A program made the position numbers and the translations under genes. A model generated the notes under the pieces. That model was not told where the DNA came from, made no database searches, and saw nothing but the letters and a program-made list of their open reading frames with translations. This document shows positions 1 through 8,397 of a stretch of DNA of 64,000 nucleotides, in pieces. Each line of letters starts with the position of its first letter. The stretch's first letter is position 1. This stretch comes from Chlorogloeopsis fritschii PCC 6912 (GTDB lineage: Bacteria; Cyanobacteriota; Cyanobacteriia; Cyanobacteriales; Nostocaceae). The stretch covers positions 32,788 through 96,787 of the forward strand of contig NZ_AJLN01000120.1 in assembly GCF_000317285.1 (NCBI RefSeq). The letters are read 5' to 3'.

Positions 1-114
1 ACTCGCCGCAGCGACTACGTAAATCCTTCTACTTCCACAGTAGATACCACTCGCAGTGTTACGACTAACGATCCCAAGGTAATCATCGTTGATCGTCGGG
101 ATGAAACTATCTAG
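1..114 (+). CDS. C-terminal end of an unidentified protein (partial)
   Basis: Reading frame 1 is open from the first base to a TAG at 112-114, giving 37 residues rich in Thr, Ser, Asp and Arg that end in VIIVDRRDETI. The gene starts upstream of the window. The composition looks like a polar C-terminal tail; no family can be named from this stretch. No terminator-like hairpin is evident between it and the next gene. Confidence 0.45.
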   Translation, partial: TRRSDYVNPSTSTVDTTRSVTTNDPKVIIVDRRDETI

Positions 115-258
115 TAAAAATATAGAGTTTTTGAGCAGTTGTAGTTGGTGGTAACTCATAACTCTAAATGATTACCTAATGATTGTTTTATCAATATTCG
201 CTCCTCAAACTTGCACATAAGTTAATTAATCACTAAAACTTTGAACTAACAAAAAGAA

Positions 259-738
259 ATGAAGAGACTCATTCCGTTACTAATCAGCAGTGTACTGGTG
301 GTAGGTGTGGCAGCTTGCGAAACTAACTCTAGAACTAGTACCGAAGCTCCCAGCAACGTTAATGAAAACGTTAACGCACCAACCAAAGATACGGCTCAAC
401 AAACTCAGCAAGACGCTGTTAGCGACACTCGTAAAGCTCAAATCGAGTCTGACATTCGAGCACGGGAGCAACGTAACAACATCACTGGTGGGGATGCAGA
501 CAGAGCTGATGCAGATCTTGAAAGCGAAGTTCGCGGTAAATTAGAGGCAAATTTACCAGCTAGTCAGTTAACAGTTGATGCTGAAGAAGGTGTTGTAACC
601 ATTGCTGGAACGGTTCCAACTCAAGAGCAACTGAATAGAGTTCCTACTTTGGCACAAGAAATTAAAGGTGTCAAAAACGTAGATGTTAAAAATGTTAAGG
701 TTGCTCCAGCTACACCTACACCTAATCAACCACAATAA
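259..738 (+). CDS. BON-domain lipoprotein
   Basis: The 159-residue product has a lipoprotein signal: basic MKR start, hydrophobic stretch and a lipobox ending VAAC with Cys20, so it is probably processed by signal peptidase II and anchored to a membrane. A low-complexity Asn/Thr/Gln-rich linker (about 21-85) leads into a BON domain (about 85-150) with the typical GVVTIAGTVPTQEQ core and a final VKNVDVKNVKV strand. BON domains are thought to bind membranes or phospholipids and are common in stress-related envelope proteins; the precise role here is unknown. It stands alone, convergent with bioF. Confidence 0.8.
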   Translation: MKRLIPLLISSVLVVGVAACETNSRTSTEAPSNVNENVNAPTKDTAQQTQQDAVSDTRKAQIESDIRAREQRNNITGGDADRADADLESEVRGKLEANLPASQLTVDAEEGVVTIAGTVPTQEQLNRVPTLAQEIKGVKNVDVKNVKVAPATPTPNQPQ

Positions 739-790
739 TCACATTATTGTCTTGCACCCTTGCCTGCGGGAAGGGTATAAGACGATCAAG

Positions 791-838
791 AGAGCCAGAG
801 GCTCTAGTTCTCGCTCCCAGGTTCAACCTGGGAACGAG
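791..838. repeat. Interspersed double-palindrome repeat, copy 1
   Basis: Two adjacent palindromes: agagcc-aga-ggctct (791-805) and an arm pair around a central TTCAA (810-838, ctcgctcccagg / cctgggaacgag). Related copies lie at 11830-11875 and 51700-51728. Here it sits between the convergent ends of the BON lipoprotein gene and bioF, where it could act as a bidirectional transcription stop, although no clear U-tract follows. Confidence 0.7.
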
Positions 839-857
839 GATTTGTTGCATTCAGAGT

Positions 858-2033
858 TTAAAGTTTTTCAAACCAGCTATGAAGAGACTGGATTAATTTC
901 TCGATATGGGCTGCTTCGTGAGTTGCCATTACAGAGATGCGTATCCGACTTGTGGGAACGGTGGGGGGACGAATCGCAGGGGCAAATATACCAGCGGATT
1001 TGAGATATTGTCCTACTTTGAGTGCATCGGCTGCACTCGGTAATTGCAAGCACAGAATGGGTGATTCTGAAGGTAGTAATCTTTGGTTTGGTAAGTATTT
1101 TTGCATCAACTCTTTCAGTTGGGCTACATTTTGCCAGAGTTGGGTATGGCGTTGCGGTTCTTGTTGTACTACGTGAATTGCTGCTAATGCTGCTGCCGCA
1201 TCAGCAGGCGAAAGAGCGGTGGTATAAATCCAAGTCGATGCGCGATTTCGCAAAAAGTCAATGAGGGTGGCGTTTGCCGCTACATATCCACCTAAACTAC
1301 CCAAAGCTTTACTCATAGTGCCAATTTGGATGAGTTGTCTGCCCGTACAGCCAAAATGTTCTACACATCCAGCACCAGTTTTTCCTAAAACTCCAGTAGC
1401 ATGAGCTTCATCAACTAGCAGCATACAGCTAAACTCTTCAGCTAGCTCCAACAGTGCAGGTAGAGGGCATAAATCCCCATCCATGCTGAAAACGCTATCG
1501 GTAACAATCAGACAGCGTCGGTAGTTTTGTCGCACTCGTTGTAACTCACTTTTTAAAGCGCAAACATCACAATGAGGAAATTCAATTATGGTTGCACCAC
1601 TAAGAATTGCTCCATTTTTTAAACTTGAATGATTATACTGGTCAGCTAAAATTAAATCTCGCTTGCCTACTAAAGCAGTTATTGTCCCTAAATTTGCCAA
1701 ATAACCCGAACTAAAAACCAGCGCATCTTCTGTTTGCTTGAGAGATGCGATCGCCTCCTCTAATTCACAGTGTAATTTTCTGTGTCCACTGAGTAATCGA
1801 GAACCAGTACTGCCAGTTCCATACTCTTGGATAGCAGCAGTTGCTGCGGCTATTAAACGCCAATCGCCAGCTAATCCCAAATAGTCATTACTGGCAAAAT
1901 TAATTACCTCTCGTCCTTCTAAAAGCACTGTTGCACCTGGATCGCCGTTAATTGTTTGTACAGAACGATACCAGTCCGCACGGTGAATAGTTGCTAGAGA
2001 TTGTTCTATCCAAGCGTAAGGATCGACAGCCAT
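858..2033 (-). CDS. bioF: 8-amino-7-oxononanoate synthase
   Basis: Class II PLP-dependent alpha-oxoamine synthase of 391 residues, the usual length. It would condense pimeloyl-ACP (or -CoA) with alanine to give 8-amino-7-oxononanoate, the first dedicated ring-building step of biotin synthesis, in the cytosol. Visible landmarks are [10 protein letters not shown] near the N terminus, [13 protein letters not shown] with the cofactor-binding Asp, and [12 protein letters not shown], whose Lys242 should form the internal aldimine. Other family members (2-amino-3-ketobutyrate CoA ligase, serine palmitoyltransferase) share these motifs, but length and sequence favour BioF. No other bio gene is nearby. 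The gap to ruvA contains short CTAACCA-type repeats. Confidence 0.88.
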   Translation of the reverse strand: MAVDPYAWIEQSLATIHRADWYRSVQTINGDPGATVLLEGREVINFASNDYLGLAGDWRLIAAATAAIQEYGTGSTGSRLLSGHRKLHCELEEAIASLKQTEDALVFSSGYLANLGTITALVGKRDLILADQYNHSSLKNGAILSGATIIEFPHCDVCALKSELQRVRQNYRRCLIVTDSVFSMDGDLCPLPALLELAEEFSCMLLVDEAHATGVLGKTGAGCVEHFGCTGRQLIQIGTMSKALGSLGGYVAANATLIDFLRNRASTWIYTTALSPADAAAALAAIHVVQQEPQRHTQLWQNVAQLKELMQKYLPNQRLLPSESPILCLQLPSAADALKVGQYLKSAGIFAPAIRPPTVPTSRIRISVMATHEAAHIEKLIQSLHSWFEKL

Positions 2034-2153
2034 GTTTTAGCAGGAGAGAGCGCGAGGGGGAGACAACAAGACAAGGGGACAACAAAGCAGGGGGCACCAG
2101 GAGCACAGGAGTAGTGAACAACTAACCACTAACCACTAACTACTATCTATTAA

Positions 2154-2792
2154 CTAATGACTACATTCACTACTACTAAGATGAGCGATCGCTTGTTTAA
2201 TCCAGTCTTCTACATAGGCGTCTTTAGGCAATCCAATATCTTCGCTGACTACGTGTAAGGCATGGCTGACTTCACTGGGAGTGTAACCCAATGCCAACAG
2301 AGTCATTTGTACTTCTTCAAGGATACCCGGTGCAGGGCCACCTGTAGCGACGAAAAATCCTGCTGTTTTGCGCCATTCAATTAACTTGCTTTTCAACTCC
2401 AAACAGATACGTTCGGCAGTTTTTTTGCCGACGCCAGGAGCTTGAATTAATAATTGAACATTGCCAGTAATAATGGTTTGCACTAATTCTGGCAGTTCTA
2501 GAGTGTCTAATAAAGCGATCGCCAAAGCTGCACCGATACCACTAACACTCAACAAGTGGCGAAACACATCACGTTCTCCAGGCGAAGCAAACCCATATAG
2601 AAATGGCATCTCCTCTCGAATTTGGTAATGGGTAAATACTTGTACTTCGCCTCCCGACTCTGGTAACTGCTGTGCCATTCGTGCCGGGATTTGCAAGTCA
2701 TACCCTATGCCATTGACTTCGAGAGTGAGAATATAGCGATTACCGCCATGTTTCTGAATTCCTGCGACGATACCTTTAAGATAGCTAATCAT
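2154..2792 (-). CDS. ruvA: Holliday junction branch-migration protein RuvA
   Basis: The 212-residue product matches RuvA in length and order: an N-terminal OB fold beginning [11 protein letters not shown], tandem helix-hairpin-helix motifs ([19 protein letters not shown] and [20 protein letters not shown]), then a flexible linker and a C-terminal three-helix domain ([20 protein letters not shown]) that contacts RuvB. It binds four-way junctions and loads the RuvB motor during recombination and repair. Its ATG overlaps the stop of the upstream phosphatase gene by 4 bp, so translation is probably coupled. ruvB and ruvC are not in the window, as is usual in cyanobacteria where ruv genes are scattered. 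Confidence 0.93.
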   Translation of the reverse strand: MISYLKGIVAGIQKHGGNRYILTLEVNGIGYDLQIPARMAQQLPESGGEVQVFTHYQIREEMPFLYGFASPGERDVFRHLLSVSGIGAALAIALLDTLELPELVQTIITGNVQLLIQAPGVGKKTAERICLELKSKLIEWRKTAGFFVATGGPAPGILEEVQMTLLALGYTPSEVSHALHVVSEDIGLPKDAYVEDWIKQAIAHLSSSECSH

Positions 2793-3535
2793 TCTATGAG
2801 TCCAAAATATCGTAATCCTTCAATAATTCCGCCCGCACAGAAGTTCTTTGCCAGGTAGCGGCGATCGCCAGGGTTCTCATTGTGCCACTGGAGTAGCTCT
2901 GGGCGAGCGTTTCCAACAATGATTCCTCGTTCGTTGCCTGCGGCGAATAAAGCAATATCATTGCCAGAATCACCACAGACGACAGTTTGCTCGGCTAAAA
3001 ATTTCCATTCTTGACGGAGAAATTGTACTGCCTGACCTTTATCGCTCCTGTCAGGCACAATGTCAAGGTCTATACCACTACTATAAATTAACTTTATATT
3101 TAGACCTCTTTTCCGTAACTCTGATTCTAACTGGGATAAAACGGTTACAGATGCATCTTGGTTCAAGAAAAAACTCACCTTGAAGGGGCGCTGTTCTGAA
3201 TCGGGTTGTGGTTGTAATTCCGGGAAATTAGCAGTAGTAGATAATACCAATTCTCTGTCCCATCCTTGTGAAAGTTTTTCTGCCCAAGTTGGATCAAAAG
3301 TGTCGCCGTTTATATATATTTCTGTTCCTACAGCCAAAATCAGGGCATCTGGTTCTAAAAGATTTTTTTCTTCTTTCAGTTCTCGATACAGAATTGGCGA
3401 TCGCCCAGTCGCATACACAATTTTGGTGCCGTGTTCTTGGCGGTGCCTTTGCAAGCGATCGTTTAATTCCAATAGAGCCTTGTCATCGCCTACGAGAGTG
3501 TTATCTAAATCGGTTACAAATAGAAATTTAGTCAC
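2789..3535 (-). CDS. Sucrose-phosphate phosphatase (HAD superfamily)
   Basis: The protein carries the HAD motif [11 protein letters not shown] with the nucleophilic Asp, a C2-type cap, and motif [15 protein letters not shown], as in sucrose-6-phosphate phosphatases, which remove phosphate from sucrose-6-P as the last step of sucrose synthesis. I place the start at the GTG at 3535 ([13 protein letters not shown]) because AAAAGAGG stands 5 nt before it; the more distal ATG at 3562 would add nine residues and has no visible ribosome-binding site. The resulting 248 residues match the stand-alone cyanobacterial enzymes. It overlaps ruvA by 4 bp. A mannosylglycerate/glucosylglycerol-type phosphatase is a less likely alternative. 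Confidence 0.85.
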   Translation of the reverse strand: MTKFLFVTDLDNTLVGDDKALLELNDRLQRHRQEHGTKIVYATGRSPILYRELKEEKNLLEPDALILAVGTEIYINGDTFDPTWAEKLSQGWDRELVLSTTANFPELQPQPDSEQRPFKVSFFLNQDASVTVLSQLESELRKRGLNIKLIYSSGIDLDIVPDRSDKGQAVQFLRQEWKFLAEQTVVCGDSGNDIALFAAGNERGIIVGNARPELLQWHNENPGDRRYLAKNFCAGGIIEGLRYFGLIE

Positions 3536-3710
3536 AGCAACCTCTTTTGTCAGCTTTACCATCCAAAAGTTTATGCTGTAATGGCGCTGATCTCATCTGT
3601 TTTTAGTGAATAAATCGAACACAGAAGTAGAAGACAGTTGCGATGAGACAAGTTTGATCACGACTGCCTTCTGCCCTTGCTCCTTTGCCTTTCTTTGTAA
3701 AACCGAGCTT

Positions 3711-4373
3711 TTAAGTTTCAGGAAGAATGATGTTTAACGAAGTACGGACATTCTCCAGTGGCTTTTCCCACAACAGATTCCATTCAATGCCAAACAGAGG
3801 TTTAGCCTGTTTTCCCATCAGCCATCCTTTGGCGATCGCATCCATGTATTTTGTCGAAACATCAATATCATAAATAACAGCTTTGACAAGATTTTTAGCT
3901 AATAATGCCAACCAGAAACGCGTAAAGTATAGTTGGGCAACATAGAAAGCTTCTAATTGGATTTCTCCCAAAATATTCGTATCGCACCCAGTGACGATAT
4001 GCCAAATGTCATGGGTTTCGGTAATATGCGCTCCTAAAAATTGGCAATCATTCTCTACTTGCCCTGCCTGTAAAGGTTTCAAATTGTTTTCAAGCATATG
4101 TTTAGCATAGGCGTATCCTAATGTGTTGGCTGGCAAACGATAGAGTTTTTGCAGATCGACATCACCCAGCCTGAGACGCTTTTGAAATGCTTGTTTCCCT
4201 TGTGGGGTGTTAGAGAGAAATTCAATTACTTTCTGCAAGCCATCCAGATCGTTGAGGGCATTTGCGAGTTTGCCAATACTCTCAAAATCCCCATCAGGTG
4301 CTTTGACTATATTTATAATGCTCTCAAGTGCGTTATCCTGCCAAATTTGCTCTAGTTGATTGCAAGAATGCAT
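3711..4373 (-). CDS. Coq4-family protein
   Basis: A 220-residue protein with the Coq4 signature HDIWHIVTG (HDxxH) followed by a glutamate about a dozen residues later (LGEIQLEAF). In eukaryotes and proteobacteria Coq4 organises and acts in ubiquinone synthesis; cyanobacteria make plastoquinone instead, so the role here is not known and should not be transferred. The N-terminal third (about 1-100) is helical, and the C-terminal half contains the metal-binding motif and a hydrophobic helix (YFTRFWLALLAKNL). Intergenic gaps of about 150 bp on both sides suggest its own transcript. Confidence 0.72.
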   Translation of the reverse strand: MHSCNQLEQIWQDNALESIINIVKAPDGDFESIGKLANALNDLDGLQKVIEFLSNTPQGKQAFQKRLRLGDVDLQKLYRLPANTLGYAYAKHMLENNLKPLQAGQVENDCQFLGAHITETHDIWHIVTGCDTNILGEIQLEAFYVAQLYFTRFWLALLAKNLVKAVIYDIDVSTKYMDAIAKGWLMGKQAKPLFGIEWNLLWEKPLENVRTSLNIILPET

Positions 4374-4507
4374 CCTAAAAAACCTTTATTAAAACTTTGT
4401 CTTTTAGTTTGACACGCTAATAACATTTTTGATTGAGCACAATTTATGGAATGATTTATCGCATTTACCGACACGGCGAAAGCATGAAAACCCGTCAAAA
4501 GGAAATT

Positions 4508-5152
4508 CTATAGCGACTTTTCTGCGTCTTTTCCAGGATGGGGCATGGAGCGAAATTGCCAAATTACCCATATTGCAAAGGTTGGCGCACCAATAGTAGC
4601 CGCAATCAGCAACTGCTCTAATCCGCCTAGCAAAGTGACAACAGGAAATAAATATAAAATATCTTCGATATCGAAACCAGCAAAATTTGGTTGTCGCGTT
4701 GCGTCTTTACCATGTTGCTGTTCCATCACGTTTCGCAAGTGGAAAATAGCAGCAACAGAAACACCGGAGACTATACCCATCACCAATGCCCACACACCGA
4801 GTTGGCTATTGATGAGACCATAACCAATACCTACAAACAAGAGTATATGGATGATGGCGTCACTGACAAGGTCGTACTGATGTCCCCATTTACTGCTCTT
4901 GCCACTCAGTCGAGCTAATTCACCGTCTGTGTGATCCAAAAAGTTCGACAAGACAAACAACCCAGCTCCAATATTTGCCCAGTCATAACTACCAACTGCT
5001 AGTGCTGCTGTTGCCAACACCCCAGTCACCAGTCTAACTGTAGTGAGATGATTGGGTGTTACCCAACTGTCTTTGAGGGGACTAACTAACCAGCCAGCAA
5101 GTCGGGCATCCCAGGGCTTTGTTGTCATAGATGTATTAGGTATGAGCGACAT
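4508..5152 (-). CDS. CDP-alcohol phosphatidyltransferase family membrane protein
   Basis: The full family signature is present: D-HT-DG-EL-AR-eight residues-G-HQY-D-LVS-D, including the two metal-binding Asp pairs, within a protein of several hydrophobic helices. Enzymes of this family transfer a phospho-alcohol from a CDP-activated donor to an acceptor alcohol in the membrane; the substrates cannot be read from the motif. I use the ATG at 5152 (MSLIPNTSM). An upstream ATG at 5212 would overlap the radical SAM gene by 77 bp, and the ATG at 5128 would give a 7-bp gap; none has a clear Shine-Dalgarno. The tight junction with the radical SAM gene suggests a joint lipid-modification pathway (inference). 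Confidence 0.82.
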   Translation of the reverse strand: MSLIPNTSMTTKPWDARLAGWLVSPLKDSWVTPNHLTTVRLVTGVLATAALAVGSYDWANIGAGLFVLSNFLDHTDGELARLSGKSSKWGHQYDLVSDAIIHILLFVGIGYGLINSQLGVWALVMGIVSGVSVAAIFHLRNVMEQQHGKDATRQPNFAGFDIEDILYLFPVVTLLGGLEQLLIAATIGAPTFAIWVIWQFRSMPHPGKDAEKSL

Positions 5153-6791
5153 TACGTATTTTTTGAGAATAAAACGAAGCGGATTCTTTATTTTTGGCAC
5201 ACTCTTGAGCAAACTTAATTAAATGGTGTCCCACTAGCCCAACATGAATTACACTTTCGATATCACCTGCTTTTAGTGCTGGTTTTGCCATGCTCCAGAA
5301 GTAAGAGCGATAATTACCAAACAAACCTACCCGCAGTAGAATATTTACCATATAAGTTAACCCTTTACGGATATTCGCCCCAGAAGTACGAGCCGGGCTA
5401 TTGGGAAGCTTAATTCGATTGGGGTAAGTGTGTTTCATATTGTGGGCGAATCGCTGATATAAAAATTCCGGTTCGTAAGCAGTGGTTATACAACGACGCC
5501 ACATTTCTACTACTTGTTCGTAAGGCATTAAAAACTTAATATTCGATTCGCGATCGCTATCAAACACCAGTCGCCCTTCTTGCTCTAACCTACGCCACAA
5601 AGGTGTTTTAGGTAATGCATACAAAAGATTAATTGTCAATACTGGAATTTGAGATAGACGAATAAATTCGAGAATTCGCTCGGCGGTTTGTGGTGTATCT
5701 GTATCAAAACCGATGATAATTCCCGATACAACCTCCATGCCATAGCTATTTAATACTTTCACTGCTTCTAGAATCGGCATACTTAAATTCTGAGTTTTAG
5801 AAATAGCATGGAGAGCTTCTGGTTCTGGGGTTTCAATGCCGCAGAAGACGGTACAGAAATAGGCTTCGCGCATCATTTCTAGAATTTTGGGACTTTGAGC
5901 CAAATTTAATGTGGCTTCACAGGCAAATTGGATGGGATAGCCGTTGCGTTTTTGCCAATCAATCAGGTGCGGGAGTAATTTCATCAGGGCACGGCGATCG
6001 CCAACAAAGTTATCATCGACAAAATAAACCGATCCCGGATTACCACATTGGAGCATTGTATCGAGTTCGGCGATCACCTGTTCTGGGGTTTTCATGCGGG
6101 GATTGCGCCCGTAGAGTTCGGGAATATCGCAAAACTCACAACGATAGGGGCAACCACTAGAAAACTGGATATTTGCTAGGAAGTATTGATTGAGATTGAG
6201 TAGGTGGTAAGCTGGGGTGGGAAATTCGCTTAGGGGTAAACGTTCTTTCGTTTCAAAGCGAATTTGCTGTAGGGGACGTTGGGTGTGACGATCTAAGTAT
6301 TCAATCAGGCGATCAGTTGCATCTCCTAGCTCGCCTAAATGTAAAATATCAAAATCAGGATAATATTCTGGGCAACCAGATACAGAAGGGCCGCCTAAAA
6401 CAGTTATTTTACCTTCTGCATGAGCAATTGCATTAATCTCATTGATTTGTGGGCGTTGGATGTGCATCCCGCTCACAATCACCGCATCAGCCCACTCATA
6501 GTCAGTTTTTTTGGCTGTTTGGACATTTTCATCAATAAATCTAACCTCCCACTCTTGGGGTAAGTAGGAAGCTACTACCAAAATACCTTGTGGGGGCATA
6601 AAAGCCCGAACTTTACCCATCAAGGGATAAGCGTGATGAAAAGTGCCAAAAGAGGGGCTGTACTTGGGAAATATGCAAAGTATGCGTCGATGATGCGAGG
6701 GAACGTAGCGGGTTTTATTGGCGGTAGGAGCGGTTTTTGAATCTATCGCTACGGGAATTTGGTTGTCTACAGACTTCAGATTCACAGTCAT
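5136..6791 (-). CDS. B12-binding-domain radical SAM protein
   Basis: This 551-residue protein has an N-terminal cobalamin-binding-type Rossmann domain (about 40-190), then a radical SAM domain opening with CPYRCEFC (CxxxCxxC, the 4Fe-4S ligands) in SSGCPYRCEFCDIPELYGR, and a C-terminal DUF4070-like region from about 410. Such enzymes use SAM-derived radicals, often for methylation or rearrangement of lipids and secondary metabolites. The N-terminal domain has no obvious DxHxxG cobalamin motif, so B12 binding is uncertain, as in several relatives. It precedes and slightly overlaps a CDP-alcohol phosphatidyltransferase gene. The substrate is unknown. Confidence 0.85.
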   Translation of the reverse strand: MTVNLKSVDNQIPVAIDSKTAPTANKTRYVPSHHRRILCIFPKYSPSFGTFHHAYPLMGKVRAFMPPQGILVVASYLPQEWEVRFIDENVQTAKKTDYEWADAVIVSGMHIQRPQINEINAIAHAEGKITVLGGPSVSGCPEYYPDFDILHLGELGDATDRLIEYLDRHTQRPLQQIRFETKERLPLSEFPTPAYHLLNLNQYFLANIQFSSGCPYRCEFCDIPELYGRNPRMKTPEQVIAELDTMLQCGNPGSVYFVDDNFVGDRRALMKLLPHLIDWQKRNGYPIQFACEATLNLAQSPKILEMMREAYFCTVFCGIETPEPEALHAISKTQNLSMPILEAVKVLNSYGMEVVSGIIIGFDTDTPQTAERILEFIRLSQIPVLTINLLYALPKTPLWRRLEQEGRLVFDSDRESNIKFLMPYEQVVEMWRRCITTAYEPEFLYQRFAHNMKHTYPNRIKLPNSPARTSGANIRKGLTYMVNILLRVGLFGNYRSYFWSMAKPALKAGDIESVIHVGLVGHHLIKFAQECAKNKESASFYSQKIRNVAHT

Positions 6792-6972
6792 CCCAAAATT
6801 ACCCCAGAAGACTGAGCAGCTAATGAGACTATCTATTAGCAGAACTCAATCGTAATTTCAACTAGCTTAGGTGAGGTTTCAGAAGGTGGAAGTTTTTAGC
6901 GATTTTCTGCACAATTTTTAAGATTAGGCGATCGCTTCTTAGACAGAATCCCCGTTGGGGAATTTCAGCTTA

Positions 6973-7476
6973 CTCAGAGGATGTTTTAAAAGTGGGGGGC
7001 TGTTGTAAGAAAACTCACAAGGCTTAAGCTGAAATTTGTAGAAGAATCAGCAGCTTGTGAGCAAATGACTAAAGCATATCCTAGCAATTTGACGTGGGAG
7101 CAGTGGGAACTGATTGCACATCTATTTCCAGAAGCCAAACCAGGTGGTCGTCCTCGCAGTGTATCGATTTATGCAATCATGAATGCGATTGTGTATGTAC
7201 TTTGCCAGGGATGTACATGGAGAGGATTACCGGGGGATTTTCCAGCATGGTCAACAGTCTATGGCTATTTTCGCAGATGGCAGAAGGATGATACTTGGCT
7301 TATGGTACATGACAAACTTTACCAGTGGGTGCGGGTAGCAGCAGGACGTGAACCCAGCCCCTGCGAAGCAGCAGTTGATAGCCAATCAGTCGAAGCCGCA
7401 ACGATGATATCTATTGATGTCGGTTATGATGCAGGTAAACAGATTCACGGGCGTAAACGCCATTTGAGTGTGTCCA
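6973..7476 (+). mobile_element. IS5-type insertion sequence, left part only
   Basis: The upstream segment beginning near 6973 (cagaggatgttttaaaag) looks like an IS terminal region and is followed by a transposase start at 7065. Similarity to IS5-type transposase stops near 7476, after GRKRHL. No matching right terminal repeat was found before the YkgJ gene, so I could not define a right end or a target duplication. The exact left border is an estimate. Confidence 0.55.
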
Positions 7477-7637
7477 TTTTTGACTATGTTGTTCGAGTTG
7501 CATTTAGGGCAGTGCATAGCTTCTATATTGAACGACACTACCTGATTTTATCATTACTATGCACTACTACCGGTGTCTTGTCCTGTTTCAATGCCAGGGC
7601 CATCAGTCGTAGGTTACTTTCTATGACGATCGTCTGA
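7065..7637 (+). pseudogene. IS5-family transposase, 3'-truncated
   Basis: Residues 1-138 follow the IS5-type (DUF4096/DDE) pattern: LTWEQWELIAHLFP, GGRPRSVSIYAIMNAIVYVL, CTWRGLPGDFPAWSTVYGYF, then the first catalytic aspartate in AVDSQSV and the DVGYDAGKQIHGRKRHL block. After that the sequence becomes unrelated (SVSIFDYVVRVAF and onward), and the second Asp and the Glu of the DDE triad are missing, so the protein is not expected to transpose. A second short open + strand segment at about 7622-7735 (ending VAPVGAIAL) may be another relic but is not recognisable. Confidence 0.8.
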
Positions 7638-7779
7638 TGGTTATCAACCAGTTCTTTCTGGAAGGGCTTCATATTCTTGTTAAACACTGTAAGGATTGGT
7701 TTGTTGCTCCTGTTGGGGCGATCGCTCTTTAGTATTCTGTTCCCGCTCTTTACTCTGAGATTGTTTGTTTGCAACAGTT

Positions 7780-8397
7780 CTAGTCATTCTGTTCTTCCTC
7801 CAGACACTGAGGCCAATCTGGAGCGTTAATTTTGGGATTGATAACCCCATTCTCAAAATCCAGCCAAATCCTTTGATCGTTTCGGCAATCGTAGCCCCGG
7901 CAAGGCAAGGGACGATGAGTATATACCGAACAGCATTTTTTCTCGCGATCTAAATGCTGGCAATACCCATCTTTGCCGTGAGCTATTAAATAAGGAGCAG
8001 AAAACTCCCAACACACAATACCCTCTTCCACATCTTGCCGAGAGAGGGCAAAGGGAAGCTTACAACAAGCCGCATGACACAGATGAAGGCGATTTTCGCA
8101 GTCAATCGCCACTCCATCTGTAAAGGCATATTTGTCTGCCTCTGGCTTTTGGTAGACTACGCCCATACCGCGATCGCTAAACTTTTCCTTTAAGTTAGCT
8201 GCCGCTTGCTTTTTGCGTTCGTCTAACTCGGCAATATCTAATAAACCTTTTTCGCTCAATAGGTCGATCGCTGCGTAGAGAAACGAGGCAATCTCCAACA
8301 GCTTACCCGTGTTGGCATCAGCCCGAAAGTGAGTATAGCGAAGACCTTCTGCAATTTCTTGACGAAACTCGGCGCGATCGCACTCATCATTATTCAT
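7780..8397 (-). CDS. YkgJ-like zinc/iron-chelating cysteine-cluster protein
   Basis: The 205-residue product contains cysteines spaced as in the YkgJ (CxxCxxCC) group: CHAACCKLPFALS, GYCQHLD, KKCCSVYTHRPLPCRGYDC. The basic RPLPCRGYDCR stretch is the most typical part. Such proteins are predicted to bind zinc or an iron-sulfur cluster; no reaction is known. The N-terminal half is helical and lacks cysteines. Its ATG overlaps the stop of the upstream AAA+ ATPase gene (ATGA, 8394-8397), so the two are translationally coupled and likely act together. Confidence 0.75.
   Translation of the reverse strand: MNNDECDRAEFRQEIAEGLRYTHFRADANTGKLLEIASFLYAAIDLLSEKGLLDIAELDERKKQAAANLKEKFSDRGMGVVYQKPEADKYAFTDGVAIDCENRLHLCHAACCKLPFALSRQDVEEGIVCWEFSAPYLIAHGKDGYCQHLDREKKCCSVYTHRPLPCRGYDCRNDQRIWLDFENGVINPKINAPDWPQCLEEEQND

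Noticed and set aside
7538..7774. Minus-strand 78-codon open frame after the IS relic
   Set aside because: No recognisable motif or ribosome-binding site, and it lies opposite another open stretch.
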